Position numbers and translations under genes: made by a program. A stretch of 55,882 nt of DNA, taken from Acidimicrobiia bacterium (GTDB lineage Bacteria > Acidobacteriota > Vicinamibacteria > Vicinamibacterales > SCN-69-37). Under the pieces are notes generated by a model that did not search any database, was not told where the DNA came from, and was given only the letters and a program-made list of their open reading frames with translations. This document shows, piece after piece, positions 8,575-16,335 of the stretch. The stretch spans positions 1 to 55,882 of the forward strand of contig VFZF01000016.1 in NCBI GenBank assembly GCA_016871335.1. The letters run 5' to 3'. How positions within the stretch are numbered: the first letter of the stretch is position 1; each line of letters begins with the position of its first letter.

Positions 8575-8586
8575 TTGTGTACGTAG

Positions 8587-8609
8587 GGCGCGCTGAACTT
8601 AAGCGCGCC
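8587..8609. repeat. GC palindrome with TACGTAG flank
   Basis: Arms GGCGCGCT and AGCGCGCC with a 7-base loop GAACTTA, preceded by TACGTAG. It is the reverse orientation of the CTACGTA-flanked copies elsewhere. Its stem differs at one base pair (both strands changed) from the GGCCCGCT copies, keeping the pairing. Confidence 0.8.
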
Positions 8610-8611
8610 GA

Positions 8612-8647
8612 CCATCCGCCCACCCACCCACCTGCCCATCCGCGCAG
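8612..8647. repeat. CCNN 4-nt-periodic repeat
   Basis: CCATCCGCCCACCCACCCAC and onward, ending CCGCGCAG just before the -35 box of the right PadR gene. Same family as the tract after intI. Confidence 0.7.
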
Positions 8648-8677
8648 TTGACATATTCCGTCCAACGGTATACCGTT
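8648..8677 (+). promoter_or_regulatory. PadR promoter with palindromic operator
   Basis: A perfect -35 hexamer TTGACA (8648-8653) is followed by a perfect 14-base palindrome AACGGTATACCGTT (8664-8677). A -10-like TATACC lies inside the palindrome (15-base spacing, short). The geometry is that of a repressor site covering the -10 region, 24 bases before the PadR start, and fits autoregulation. Confidence 0.7.
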
Positions 8678-8700
8678 ATCCGGACATTGGCGCACAGACG

Positions 8701-9015
8701 ATGACCCCGCAGGTGTTTCAGATATTGCTGACCATTTCGGAAGGGCCGCGGCATGGGTACGCGATCATCACGGACATCCGGGACCGAACGGAGGGCCAGA
8801 TGGATCTGACGCCGAGCACCCTTTACGATGCGCTCGCCAGATTGTCCGATCAGGGTCTCATTGCTGAAGCGGCGGCGCCGCCCGATGCCCCGACTGCCGA
8901 GTCCAGGCGCCGTTACTACACACTCACCCGATCAGGCCGCGATGCCGCGCAGGAAGAGACGGCACGGCTCACGCGCCTGGTCTACATGGCCAGGGCCAAG
9001 AACTTCCATGTGTAG
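8701..9015 (+). CDS. PadR-family transcriptional regulator
   Basis: 104 residues, the compact PadR form: winged helix with GPRHGYAIITDIRDRTEGQMDL, STLYDALARLSDQGLI and SRRRYYTLTRSG. It starts 24 bases after a palindromic operator-like site. In Acidobacteriota this type is usually the first gene of an operon with an ADOP-type ABC permease; the next gene here is just such a permease, now broken. The stop TAG (9013-9015) is the first triplet of a CCNN-family repeat. Confidence 0.9.
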   Translation: MTPQVFQILLTISEGPRHGYAIITDIRDRTEGQMDLTPSTLYDALARLSDQGLIAEAAAPPDAPTAESRRRYYTLTRSGRDAAQEETARLTRLVYMARAKNFHV

Positions 9016-9041
9016 CTGGGTGGATGGGCTGGTGGGCTGAT
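9013..9041. repeat. CCNN-family repeat, G-rich orientation, fills spacer
   Basis: TAGCTGGGTGGATGGGCTGG and onward to TGATG: the repeat supplies the PadR stop codon at its left end and borders the ATG of the permease remnant at its right end, so the whole 24-base intergenic spacer is repeat. Confidence 0.65.
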
Positions 9042-9443
9042 GTTGTATCGACTCCTGCTCCGTCTGCTCCCCCGCCATCGTCGCGCCGCGTATGGCGATG
9101 AGATGCGCGATGTGTTTGCGATGGCGACTGAGTCGTCGCGTGCGCGCGGGACACGGCGTGTCGTGACGCTGTGGCTGCGCGAGGTCGTCGGCATGATCAA
9201 GTTTGCGCTTCGTGAACGGTTCGGTGTGTCTGAGCCCCTCGGCGGTGGGCCGGTGGGTCGCGACCTTCGATGGGCGTGGCGGGGCGATGGGTCGAGTCGC
9301 AGTTGTTTGGGGTCGCGCCGACCGATCCGATGACGCACGCGGTGGTGGTTGTGGCTGTGGTCGTGGCTGCTGTTGCGGCCACGTGGCACCCCACACGCCG
9401 AGCCGCGCGGATCGACCCCGCGATTACACTCCGGGCAGATTAG
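9040..9443 (+). pseudogene. ADOP-family ABC transporter permease remnant
   Basis: The first 80 residues are the typical N-terminus of acidobacterial macrolide-exporter permeases (LYRLLLRLLPRHRRAAYGDEM, later LREVVGMIKFALRERFG and DLRWAWRG). From about 9290 the frame is lost, and the characteristic C-terminus appears in another frame (LFGVAPTDPM, then ATWHPTRRAARIDPAITLR, stop TAG 9441-9443). Intact members are roughly 800 residues, so some 2 kb was deleted, leaving both ends fused out of frame. The upstream PadR gene looks intact, so the regulator has lost its usual target at this site. Confidence 0.8.
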
Positions 9444-9448
9444 AGCTT

Positions 9449-9477
9449 CCCAACCACCCAGCCGTCCAACTGCGCAG
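9449..9477. repeat. CCNN repeat
   Basis: CCCAACCACCCAGCCGTCC and onward, ending CTGCGCAG, 6 bases after the permease remnant's stop and just before the convergent DUF1697 stop. Same family as at 1656 and 8612. Confidence 0.65.
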
Positions 9478-9482
9478 CGGAG

Positions 9483-10025
9483 TTAATCGCGTACGCGAGT
9501 CGCGGTCTGGATCTTGAGGACTGTGGTCCAGTTCCGGGTGGTGATGAGGTCTTTGCCGACAGCGTCGAAGGCCTTGAGGGCCTTGCTGGCGAGCACACCG
9601 CCGGGGCTCCAGACGTAGGCGGCACGGTTGGTCACGGCGAGGTTTTCGTCGCCCCAGTTCTCGGTCGAGAGCGCGCGGGCTGCGAAGAGCACCTTCTGAT
9701 CCATCACGAAGCCCACGAGGAACTTCGCAGGGTCGGTGGCGACTTTACTGAGGGGGTTTTCCCGGATGATCGAGTCGAGGTCAGTCGCGGTCAAGACCAG
9801 GGTGTTGGCGGTGAACCCGTGCCGGGTTTCGAGGGCTTCCTGGATGCGGGCCGCGATCGTCCACTCAGCGGCCTTTTTCCCCTTGAAGACCACGTTGCCG
9901 GTGTTGAGCACCGTGCGTACGTCCTCATACCCGAGACGCTCGACGAGGGCCTTGAGGTCCTCCATCGAAATCCGCTTGGCCTTGCCGACGTTGATACCGC
10001 GAATGAGCGCGACGTAATAAATCAT
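9483..10025 (-). CDS. DUF1697 family protein
   Basis: 180 residues, the usual family length. The family signatures are present: YVALIRGINVGK at the N-terminus, LKALVERLGYEDVRTVLNTGNVVF, and the C-terminal TTRNWTTVLKI. Members are cytoplasmic alpha/beta proteins of unknown biochemical function. No operon partner; the divergent neighbour region contains no promoter I can define. Confidence 0.9.
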   Translation of the reverse strand: MIYYVALIRGINVGKAKRISMEDLKALVERLGYEDVRTVLNTGNVVFKGKKAAEWTIAARIQEALETRHGFTANTLVLTATDLDSIIRENPLSKVATDPAKFLVGFVMDQKVLFAARALSTENWGDENLAVTNRAAYVWSPGGVLASKALKAFDAVGKDLITTRNWTTVLKIQTATRVRD

Positions 10026-10074
10026 CGATAAAAGCTGCTCTAGTTTACTACGAGGGCCCTGTGGGCTGCCGCGT

Positions 10075-11250
10075 TCACCGGACAGTCACCCCGATGGCGT
10101 CACTCACCGCCCGGGGCCCCTTGGCATCCGACGGGCGATTGACGACTTTTCCCTGCACCACCATGGTGGACGACCCGCCGCCGTCGAGATTGAGGGCATC
10201 GGTCAACTGGAGGCGGTCCGCCAGCCGTTGCAGGTCACTGAACGCCATGCCGACACTCGTGGCCTGCCGGCCGTCCACCACGACCAGCCAGATGTCACCG
10301 CGCCGGTCCACCCCGACCATGGTCCTCGGGTGCCGCGTGTTCACGAAGTTGGGTCCGCTCAGGCGCTCGGCGTCCCAGGTGGTGATTTGCTTTCCACGGA
10401 CGCGGAGCAGGCCCGCCCCATTCACCACGTGATCGGCCGTATTGAGACGCCCCGTGTCCAGCCCATTCACGGTCGTCCAATGTGTGTCGACCACCACGGG
10501 CGTTCCGAGTTGCAGCCGTGTGAGTTCGTCGGGAAGTTCGAGGCCGCCGTACGACAACACATAGCCGTCCGGCGGAATGGGTGTGCTGCCGGCATCGGTG
10601 CGGATGTCAGTGACCGTCAGGGGAGACCCGCGCAGCACCCACTCGACACCATTGTCGGCGGTGTCCGTGTCGGCGTGATACTTCGGCGTATACAGCATGA
10701 GTTTGCCGCGTGCGCGTGTGGTGTCCACGCCGTCAACACCCATGGCCTGCACCTGATCGTCAGCGCCGATGCGCAGGTCCACCCGCACGCTGATCTGGTC
10801 GAATGCCAGTTCCGTCCGGCCATCAACCGGCGACCAGATCCCGACCGCGCCCTTGGTGACCGGTGTGTCACTGACGAGCACGCCGGCGACCTTGAGCAGG
10901 CCGACGGGTTCCCCGTTGTTCACGTTGAAGAACCCGGCGTTCACGGCCGCAACGGCCTTCGCGCGTGTGGCCATTTCCAGCACGGGTTCGGCATACATGA
11001 CCTGGTCGTTCGACAGCAGGCTGGCCAGCCGCGCCCGCTGGGGATCAAGCTTCAGCAGCGACACCTGCACCGGGCCCGCGGGGTCGACCAGCGATGAATC
11101 TGTTGAGGTGTGGAAGGTCACGCCCGGAGCGATCACCTGGCCCTGGCTCAGCCATCCGCCCTGGGACACCGAGGACTGCAGCCCACACGCCAGCGACAGG
11201 GCGACGATCGCCGTGGCGACAACGGGGGCAAACCAGGGGCGACTTCGCAT
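10075..11250 (-). CDS. Phosphodiester glycosidase (NAGPA) domain protein, exported
   Basis: 391 residues. Signal-anchor or lipoprotein-like N-terminus (hydrophobic ATAIVALSLACG, with a Cys that could be a lipobox). The NAGPA domain hallmarks are clear: KAVAAVNAGFFNVNNGEPVG, GVDRRGDIWLVVVDGR and NLDGGGSSTMVV near the C-terminus. Family members hydrolyse phosphodiester-linked sugars, as in exopolysaccharide or teichoic-type polymers. ATG 11250 chosen so that the hydrophobic segment is near the N-terminus. Divergent from the LD-carboxypeptidase gene with only 28 bases between starts, suggesting shared control of two cell-envelope hydrolases. Confidence 0.85.
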   Translation of the reverse strand: MRSRPWFAPVVATAIVALSLACGLQSSVSQGGWLSQGQVIAPGVTFHTSTDSSLVDPAGPVQVSLLKLDPQRARLASLLSNDQVMYAEPVLEMATRAKAVAAVNAGFFNVNNGEPVGLLKVAGVLVSDTPVTKGAVGIWSPVDGRTELAFDQISVRVDLRIGADDQVQAMGVDGVDTTRARGKLMLYTPKYHADTDTADNGVEWVLRGSPLTVTDIRTDAGSTPIPPDGYVLSYGGLELPDELTRLQLGTPVVVDTHWTTVNGLDTGRLNTADHVVNGAGLLRVRGKQITTWDAERLSGPNFVNTRHPRTMVGVDRRGDIWLVVVDGRQATSVGMAFSDLQRLADRLQLTDALNLDGGGSSTMVVQGKVVNRPSDAKGPRAVSDAIGVTVR

Positions 11251-11278
11251 GGGGATAGGGTCTATTCTTTCACGCGTC

Positions 11279-12325
11279 ATGCATCGCCGCACCTTTCTGA
11301 CCTCCGCCACCCTGCCGTTTGTTGTACCGGCGGCAGACCGCCTGTTTTCGGCCACACCTCTTCAGACGCCAGCGCCGCTCAAGCCGGCTCGGCTGCAGCC
11401 TGGAGACACCGTCGGACTGGTGACCCCGGCCACGGCCACGTACCAGCAGGAGGAACTCGACATTGCCAGGGAATCCCTCGAAGGGCTCGGTCTCAAGGTG
11501 GCCATCGGTCAGCACGTGCGCGACCGCCACGGGTCACTCGGCGGCCGTGACACCGACCGCGCGGCGGACCTGAACGGGTTCTTCGGCGATCGCAACATCA
11601 AAGCGATCCTCCCCACCCGCGGAGGCTGGGGCACAGCGCGATTGCTGCCGCTCCTCGACTTCGACGTCATCCGCCGCAATCCGAAGATCCTGATGGGCTT
11701 CAGCGACATCACGGCACTGCTCAACGGCATTCACGCACGGACGGGCCTTGTCACATTCCATGGCCCCAATGCGGGTGGTCGATGGGACGGGTTCTCAGTC
11801 GATTACGTGCGCCGCATCCTCTTCGGTGGGGAGTCGGTCACGTTCGAAAACCCGAAAACGACGAGCGACCGGAATGTACTGACGCAGGTCGAAAACCGCA
11901 TCCGCGTGATCACGCCAGGTCAGGCGACAGGACGCCTGCTCGGCGGCAACCTGACGGTGCTGACTGCCATCCTTGGTTCGCCGTACGTCCCGAACTTCGA
12001 CGATTCAATCCTGTTCCTCGAGGACGTCGGCGAAGACTGGTACCGCGTCGACCGCATGATGACGTCCCTGAAGCTGGCCGGCATCCTCCCGAAGATCCGA
12101 GGCTTCATCTTCGGCACGTGTTCGGAATGTGGACCCGGCGAAGGCTTCGCGTCGCTCACACCCGAGGAAATCTTCAAGGACCACATCGCTCCCCTCGGCG
12201 TCCCCGCTTGGAGCGGCGCGATGATCGGTCACGGGCACGCGCAGTGGACGCTGCCCGTCGGCGCTCGCGTAAGCATCGACACCAGCACGGGCACAGTGAG
12301 AATGCTCGAAGCTGCGGTGAGCTAG
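11279..12325 (+). CDS. LD-carboxypeptidase (S66 family)
   Basis: 348 residues. An export signal (MHRRTFLTSATLPFVVPAA) precedes an S66 domain that releases the terminal D-Ala from murein tetrapeptides during peptidoglycan recycling. The nucleophilic Ser is in LMGFSDITALL, preceded by the LPTRGGWGTARLLPLLDF strand; the Glu is likely in ILFLEDVGEDWYRVDRM; the His is in MIGHGHAQWTLPVG. Length and motif order match the family. The exported form differs from the cytoplasmic E. coli LdcA and suggests a periplasmic role. Confidence 0.9.
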   Translation: MHRRTFLTSATLPFVVPAADRLFSATPLQTPAPLKPARLQPGDTVGLVTPATATYQQEELDIARESLEGLGLKVAIGQHVRDRHGSLGGRDTDRAADLNGFFGDRNIKAILPTRGGWGTARLLPLLDFDVIRRNPKILMGFSDITALLNGIHARTGLVTFHGPNAGGRWDGFSVDYVRRILFGGESVTFENPKTTSDRNVLTQVENRIRVITPGQATGRLLGGNLTVLTAILGSPYVPNFDDSILFLEDVGEDWYRVDRMMTSLKLAGILPKIRGFIFGTCSECGPGEGFASLTPEEIFKDHIAPLGVPAWSGAMIGHGHAQWTLPVGARVSIDTSTGTVRMLEAAVS

Positions 12326-12369
12326 CAGCAGCCTGGATTTACAGGAAGGCGCGGGGGATGAACCTTAGA

Positions 12370-14535
12370 TTAGCGGATAATCACTCTTGTGACGACGGCG
12401 CCTTCGAGAATGGCGTCGAGGTGTTCGATGCCGCTCACAATTCGGGCGAACACCGTGTAGTCGTGGTCGAGCCTGGGGACGTCCACCAGGTCAAAGAAGA
12501 TCTGGGTGTCCCCGGTGTCATACCCGCGCGTGGAGATGCCCACGGCCCCCCGAGTATGCGATTCGAGTCCCACATCATCACGCATGAATCGGTCGTCACC
12601 GACGTATTCGTTGGCGCCGGGACTCAGGCCCTGGACGACGAAGTTGGGCACGACGCGGTGGAACGTCAGGCCGTTGTAGGCACCCGATCTGGCGCGGCTG
12701 ACAAATCGCGCCACGGTCATCGGGGCGTCCGCAGTCAGGAGTGCAATCGTGATTGTGCCGCCGCCGGCCATCACAATGTCAGCCTGCCTCGCGCTCAGCG
12801 CATCCCGCAGCTCGGCCGCCGACGGCTGCAAGGGATACCGATACTGCCGCGGTCGCGTGGGCACATCCACCTTGGCCGTCGAAAACGCACGCACCGCTGC
12901 GACACGCACCGCGGTATCCCAATCACTCGTCCACTCCGCGAGTTCCGCAACCCGGCCTGGTCCCAGCAACTCGGCAAGGCGATCAACGATGGCGACGCGG
13001 GGGTCTCGCGAGGTGTCCGAGCCGCGGGCGGAGAGGCGACGGAGGGACGTGAACAACGCCGGCACAACATCCGGATGCTGTGATGCGGCAAGTGCACGCG
13101 CGGCATTCCGGACCAGCTGATGGTCGTCACTCTGCAGCGCCGAGATCGCGGCGACCGGCAGATCCGGACTTTTCAGCCGCGCCAACGCATCGATGGCGGC
13201 AGTCCTGACGTTGGGTTCCGAGTCCTTCGCCAGCGTCACTGCGATGGCCGGGTCATTCACCACACCGGCGACGGTCGCGACCGTCGCGCGCACCTGCCAC
13301 GCGGAGTGTGTGCTCGCGGCCTGCAGACGTTTCTGGGCGTCCGCCGGCGCCAGGCGCGCAAGGGTCGTCAACGCGCGCGCGGGACGATGCCATGTGGAGG
13401 CGCGGGTGGGATCTCCCAGTTGATCCGCGAGAGGCGTGACTGCCGCGATGATCGCGGGCAAATCCCCACAACCCGTTGCGAGGCCGTCCATCGCCTGAAG
13501 GCTGACGAGCGTCGCGGTGTCGTTCATCGCGGTGACGAGCGGACCACAATCGCGCACCGTCTGCAGGCCGCGCGCGAACGTGCGTCCGGCTTCGATGCGC
13601 ACGTGCGGCTGCGGATCACTCATCAGCGCGATCACCGATGGCCGCAGGCGGTCGATCGCCGGATTCATCATCTGCGCGGCGATGCGGCGGACCTGCCAGT
13701 CCGGGTCGGTCGCCGCTTCGAGCATCGTTTCCGTCTCTGTGTCACGCGCCACCTGCAGTGCGGTCAGCGCCAGTCGACGCAACTGGACGAGTGTCTCTGC
13801 AGCGGGCCCTGTGGACGTGCGTCCGAGTCCGGCGATATCCCGGAGCCGTGCCCGGGCAGGTTCGGTGAGGGGACGCCGGGGATTTCTTCTGGCAAACGAC
13901 TCCAGTCCCTTGGCCGCTCCGACCAGGCGTTTCGGGGATCCGGCTGCCTGCTCCACCAACAGATCCTCCACGGCGGCGAGTTCCGTGGCGTCATGTCGCA
14001 TCCGACCAATCGTCGCCAGGATGACGGCCACCACTTCGTCGTCTTTCTCCAGTGTCAATCGATCGGTCAGGCGCGTGCGTGCGATCGTGACGTCGGCGGC
14101 GGTCGGTGGTTCGTCGTCTCGCAGATCGGATCGGGTGCCTGACAAGGCTTGCCCGACAGCGTTCGCCGCTTCCTTGCGCACGAGCGGCGACGGGTCCTCA
14201 AGCATCTTGAAGATGCGAGGTGCCATGGCCGGTGCGCCAAATCGGCCGAAGGCCTGCACAGCGAGACGCCGGAACTCAACGTCTCGAGAAGCCGCAGCCT
14301 GATCGAGCAACGCAAGGTCGCGCTGTTCGAGATGTGTCGGCCCATGCTCCCCGGCGCGGCACGGGCTGAACAGCCGACGGTCCGCAGCCAGGATGATGGT
14401 CTCCCGCGTCAGTTGATGCGGTTCCGCCAGTACGGCATCGGCGCCGCAGGTTTGGATGGGTGCCGTCGAAGGGCCCGCTTGCGGGACGACAAGCGTGAAC
14501 AGGACCGACGCAGCGCGACGCCACAGTGTCTTCAT
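12370..14535 (-). CDS. HEAT-repeat protein fused to a cyclophilin-type PPIase
   Basis: 721 residues. Short signal peptide (about 1-20). Residues about 70-570 are a long HEAT/armadillo solenoid, with repeating PSPLVRKEAANAVG-like units, for instance DWQVRRIAAQMM, PHVRIEAGRTFA, AWQVRATVATVA and HQLVRNAARAL. Residues about 585-721 are a cyclophilin domain: TADAPMTVARFVSRARSGAY, then GLTFHRVVPNFVVQG (conserved FHRV), then GAVGISTRGYDTGDTQIFFD. The fusion would tether prolyl isomerase activity to a protein-binding scaffold in the periplasm. It lies 57 bases after the M28 peptidase gene in the same direction. Confidence 0.87.
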   Translation of the reverse strand: MKTLWRRAASVLFTLVVPQAGPSTAPIQTCGADAVLAEPHQLTRETIILAADRRLFSPCRAGEHGPTHLEQRDLALLDQAAASRDVEFRRLAVQAFGRFGAPAMAPRIFKMLEDPSPLVRKEAANAVGQALSGTRSDLRDDEPPTAADVTIARTRLTDRLTLEKDDEVVAVILATIGRMRHDATELAAVEDLLVEQAAGSPKRLVGAAKGLESFARRNPRRPLTEPARARLRDIAGLGRTSTGPAAETLVQLRRLALTALQVARDTETETMLEAATDPDWQVRRIAAQMMNPAIDRLRPSVIALMSDPQPHVRIEAGRTFARGLQTVRDCGPLVTAMNDTATLVSLQAMDGLATGCGDLPAIIAAVTPLADQLGDPTRASTWHRPARALTTLARLAPADAQKRLQAASTHSAWQVRATVATVAGVVNDPAIAVTLAKDSEPNVRTAAIDALARLKSPDLPVAAISALQSDDHQLVRNAARALAASQHPDVVPALFTSLRRLSARGSDTSRDPRVAIVDRLAELLGPGRVAELAEWTSDWDTAVRVAAVRAFSTAKVDVPTRPRQYRYPLQPSAAELRDALSARQADIVMAGGGTITIALLTADAPMTVARFVSRARSGAYNGLTFHRVVPNFVVQGLSPGANEYVGDDRFMRDDVGLESHTRGAVGISTRGYDTGDTQIFFDLVDVPRLDHDYTVFARIVSGIEHLDAILEGAVVTRVIIR

Positions 14536-14592
14536 AGGCGCGCATCTTAACTCCGAGCGGCAGTTCAGGGGGCCCTGTAGCCGCCAGGCGTT

Positions 14593-16335
14593 TCACCGCA
14601 CGGGCCCCGATGCCAGCAGAGGAGCAGCCAGCGCCTCGAGTCGCTCGCTCAAGCGCGACGATGCCGGCACGGTGACGAGGCGCGTCACACTGCGCACGGC
14701 CTCCGCAGACCACGTCCGCCATGCCGCCAGCGCGTCCGCATGGTCGGGCAGCGCCCGGCCATCCCGCAGTTCGACGGCAATCCGCGCACGCCCGGCCCGG
14801 GCCACGAGCTCAGCCACTTCCATGGACAGTGCTTCATCAGACGATGCCAGGAGCCAGGCGGTCGTAGCGACGGCCACACCCACGTTGCGCATCTCTGCGG
14901 CGCTCGTCTTGTCGGCCGTGTCCATGTTCGTGTGGTAGTAGCGGTCGGTGAAGTGCCAGTTCAGCAGCGACGGAATGCCGGCGGTGCCAAAGACCGTGTG
15001 GTCGCTGCCACCCTCATAGGGGTTGGTCTTGACGACCCAGCCCGTGTTCGCGGCCACGCGTTCGCAGACGGCGAGGTGGAGGTCGTTGATGAGGTCGCCC
15101 TTGAGGCTTTCCTTGCGGACGTTGCCGCGACCCCACTCGGAGTTGGGATCCCAGGGCCGCGTCCAGATCGCGCCTGGATCAGGCCATCGTTCGACCAGGA
15201 AGCTGCCACCGGTCTTCGCGATGTCCTCGCCGGTCATGTCCATCGAGAACATGTACTTCACACCCGGCACCTTGGTGGCGTTGCGCTGCAACCACGCCCG
15301 GCTGCCGCTAATTTCGTTCAACCAGAGGAACGTGATCGTCCGCGCAGGTCTCGGAATCGCGCCGGACTCGACACCCTGCGTCAATGACCGCGCGAGTTCC
15401 TGCAGGGTCGCCACCCCGGACGCGTTGTCGTTGGCGCCCGGCTCCTGCACGTGTGCGGCGATGACGATCCGTTCGTCAGGCAAGGTGCTGCCGCGAATTT
15501 CGTGGACCAGCGTGCGTTCAGGTTTCTCAGCGAACGTGCTGGCGACCTCCACACGAACGCGCTGTGGTCCGCTCTTGAGCGCGGCCCGGAGCGTCTCGTT
15601 GGCGCGACGTGAGGCCTTGAACCCGAACGCCTTCCGCTCGGCATCGCGGGGGATGCTGCCCCACTGCAGGATGTCCGGCTCGTTGGCGATGTAGCTGGCG
15701 ATCGAAGTCGAGATCACGCCGATGGCGCCACGTTGGACCACGGCCTGACGGAAGAGTCCACCGAGGTCGGCGTCACCGATGACGACCGCGCCTTTGACGT
15801 CCTTGCCTTCGAAGTCAGTCGCCTGTCCGCGTCCGACATCCACAAGGGGCGCCCCGACCGGACCATTGGTCGAGTAGGAATTGATCGCGAGCGCCAGACG
15901 TTCGCGTTCCCTCGACAACACTGTGAGTGGCGCCTGCCCATCCCGCAGCAGCGTCAATGTTCCGACGGTGTGGTCCCAGCCGGGACTCGGGCCGTCTGCA
16001 GTTTCAATCCAATTGGCAGCCGAAGGCGTCAGACGCACATGGACGCGATCGATTGTGGCGTCATAACCGGCATTCCCGGCAAGGCGCCAGTACCTCGACG
16101 CAAATTCAACCATGCCCATCGCTGCGGCTTCATCGAAGCCGGCCCACGCGCGGTCGATCACCGGCTGAATCGTTGTGATCATTGCGGGCGACAACGCCCG
16201 CGCGGCGGCCAATTCAGCCCGAACCCGTGGCTCCGGATCCGGCCCCTGCGCGAGCAGTGCCGGCGCACCCAGCACCAAGCACATAGCACCCAGCACCCGC
16301 ACCCGGTCCCGTGCACTCAGCACCCAGCACCCCAC
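14593..16335 (-). CDS. Exported M28 family zinc peptidase with PA-like domain
   Basis: About 580 residues. Residues about 140-250 match a PA-type insert (KDVKGAVVIGDADLGG, GAIGVISTSI). The M28 metallopeptidase core follows: IVIAAHVQEPGANDNASGVA (His and bridging Asp), FLWLNEISGSRAW (Glu), FSMDMTGED and GGSDHTVFGTAGIPSL (last His ligand). The start is uncertain: GTG 16335 overlaps the DPP III stop; GTG 16302 would give MRVLGAMCLVLGAPALLA, a good signal peptide; ATG 16284 is shorter. Whichever is used, the signal peptide is encoded by the GCACC repeat tract at 16264-16334, which is remarkable. Confidence 0.85.
   Translation of the reverse strand: MGCWVLSARDRVRVLGAMCLVLGAPALLAQGPDPEPRVRAELAAARALSPAMITTIQPVIDRAWAGFDEAAAMGMVEFASRYWRLAGNAGYDATIDRVHVRLTPSAANWIETADGPSPGWDHTVGTLTLLRDGQAPLTVLSRERERLALAINSYSTNGPVGAPLVDVGRGQATDFEGKDVKGAVVIGDADLGGLFRQAVVQRGAIGVISTSIASYIANEPDILQWGSIPRDAERKAFGFKASRRANETLRAALKSGPQRVRVEVASTFAEKPERTLVHEIRGSTLPDERIVIAAHVQEPGANDNASGVATLQELARSLTQGVESGAIPRPARTITFLWLNEISGSRAWLQRNATKVPGVKYMFSMDMTGEDIAKTGGSFLVERWPDPGAIWTRPWDPNSEWGRGNVRKESLKGDLINDLHLAVCERVAANTGWVVKTNPYEGGSDHTVFGTAGIPSLLNWHFTDRYYHTNMDTADKTSAAEMRNVGVAVATTAWLLASSDEALSMEVAELVARAGRARIAVELRDGRALPDHADALAAWRTWSAEAVRSVTRLVTVPASSRLSERLEALAAPLLASGPVR
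16264..16334. repeat. GCACC tract encoding a signal peptide and a stop
   Basis: About 70 bases of degenerate GCACCCA / GCACCAA units. On the minus strand it reads (T)GGGTGCTG repeats that encode both the last codons plus TGA stop of DPP III and the start and signal peptide of the M28 peptidase. A second tract of this family is at 24893-24957. Confidence 0.75.
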
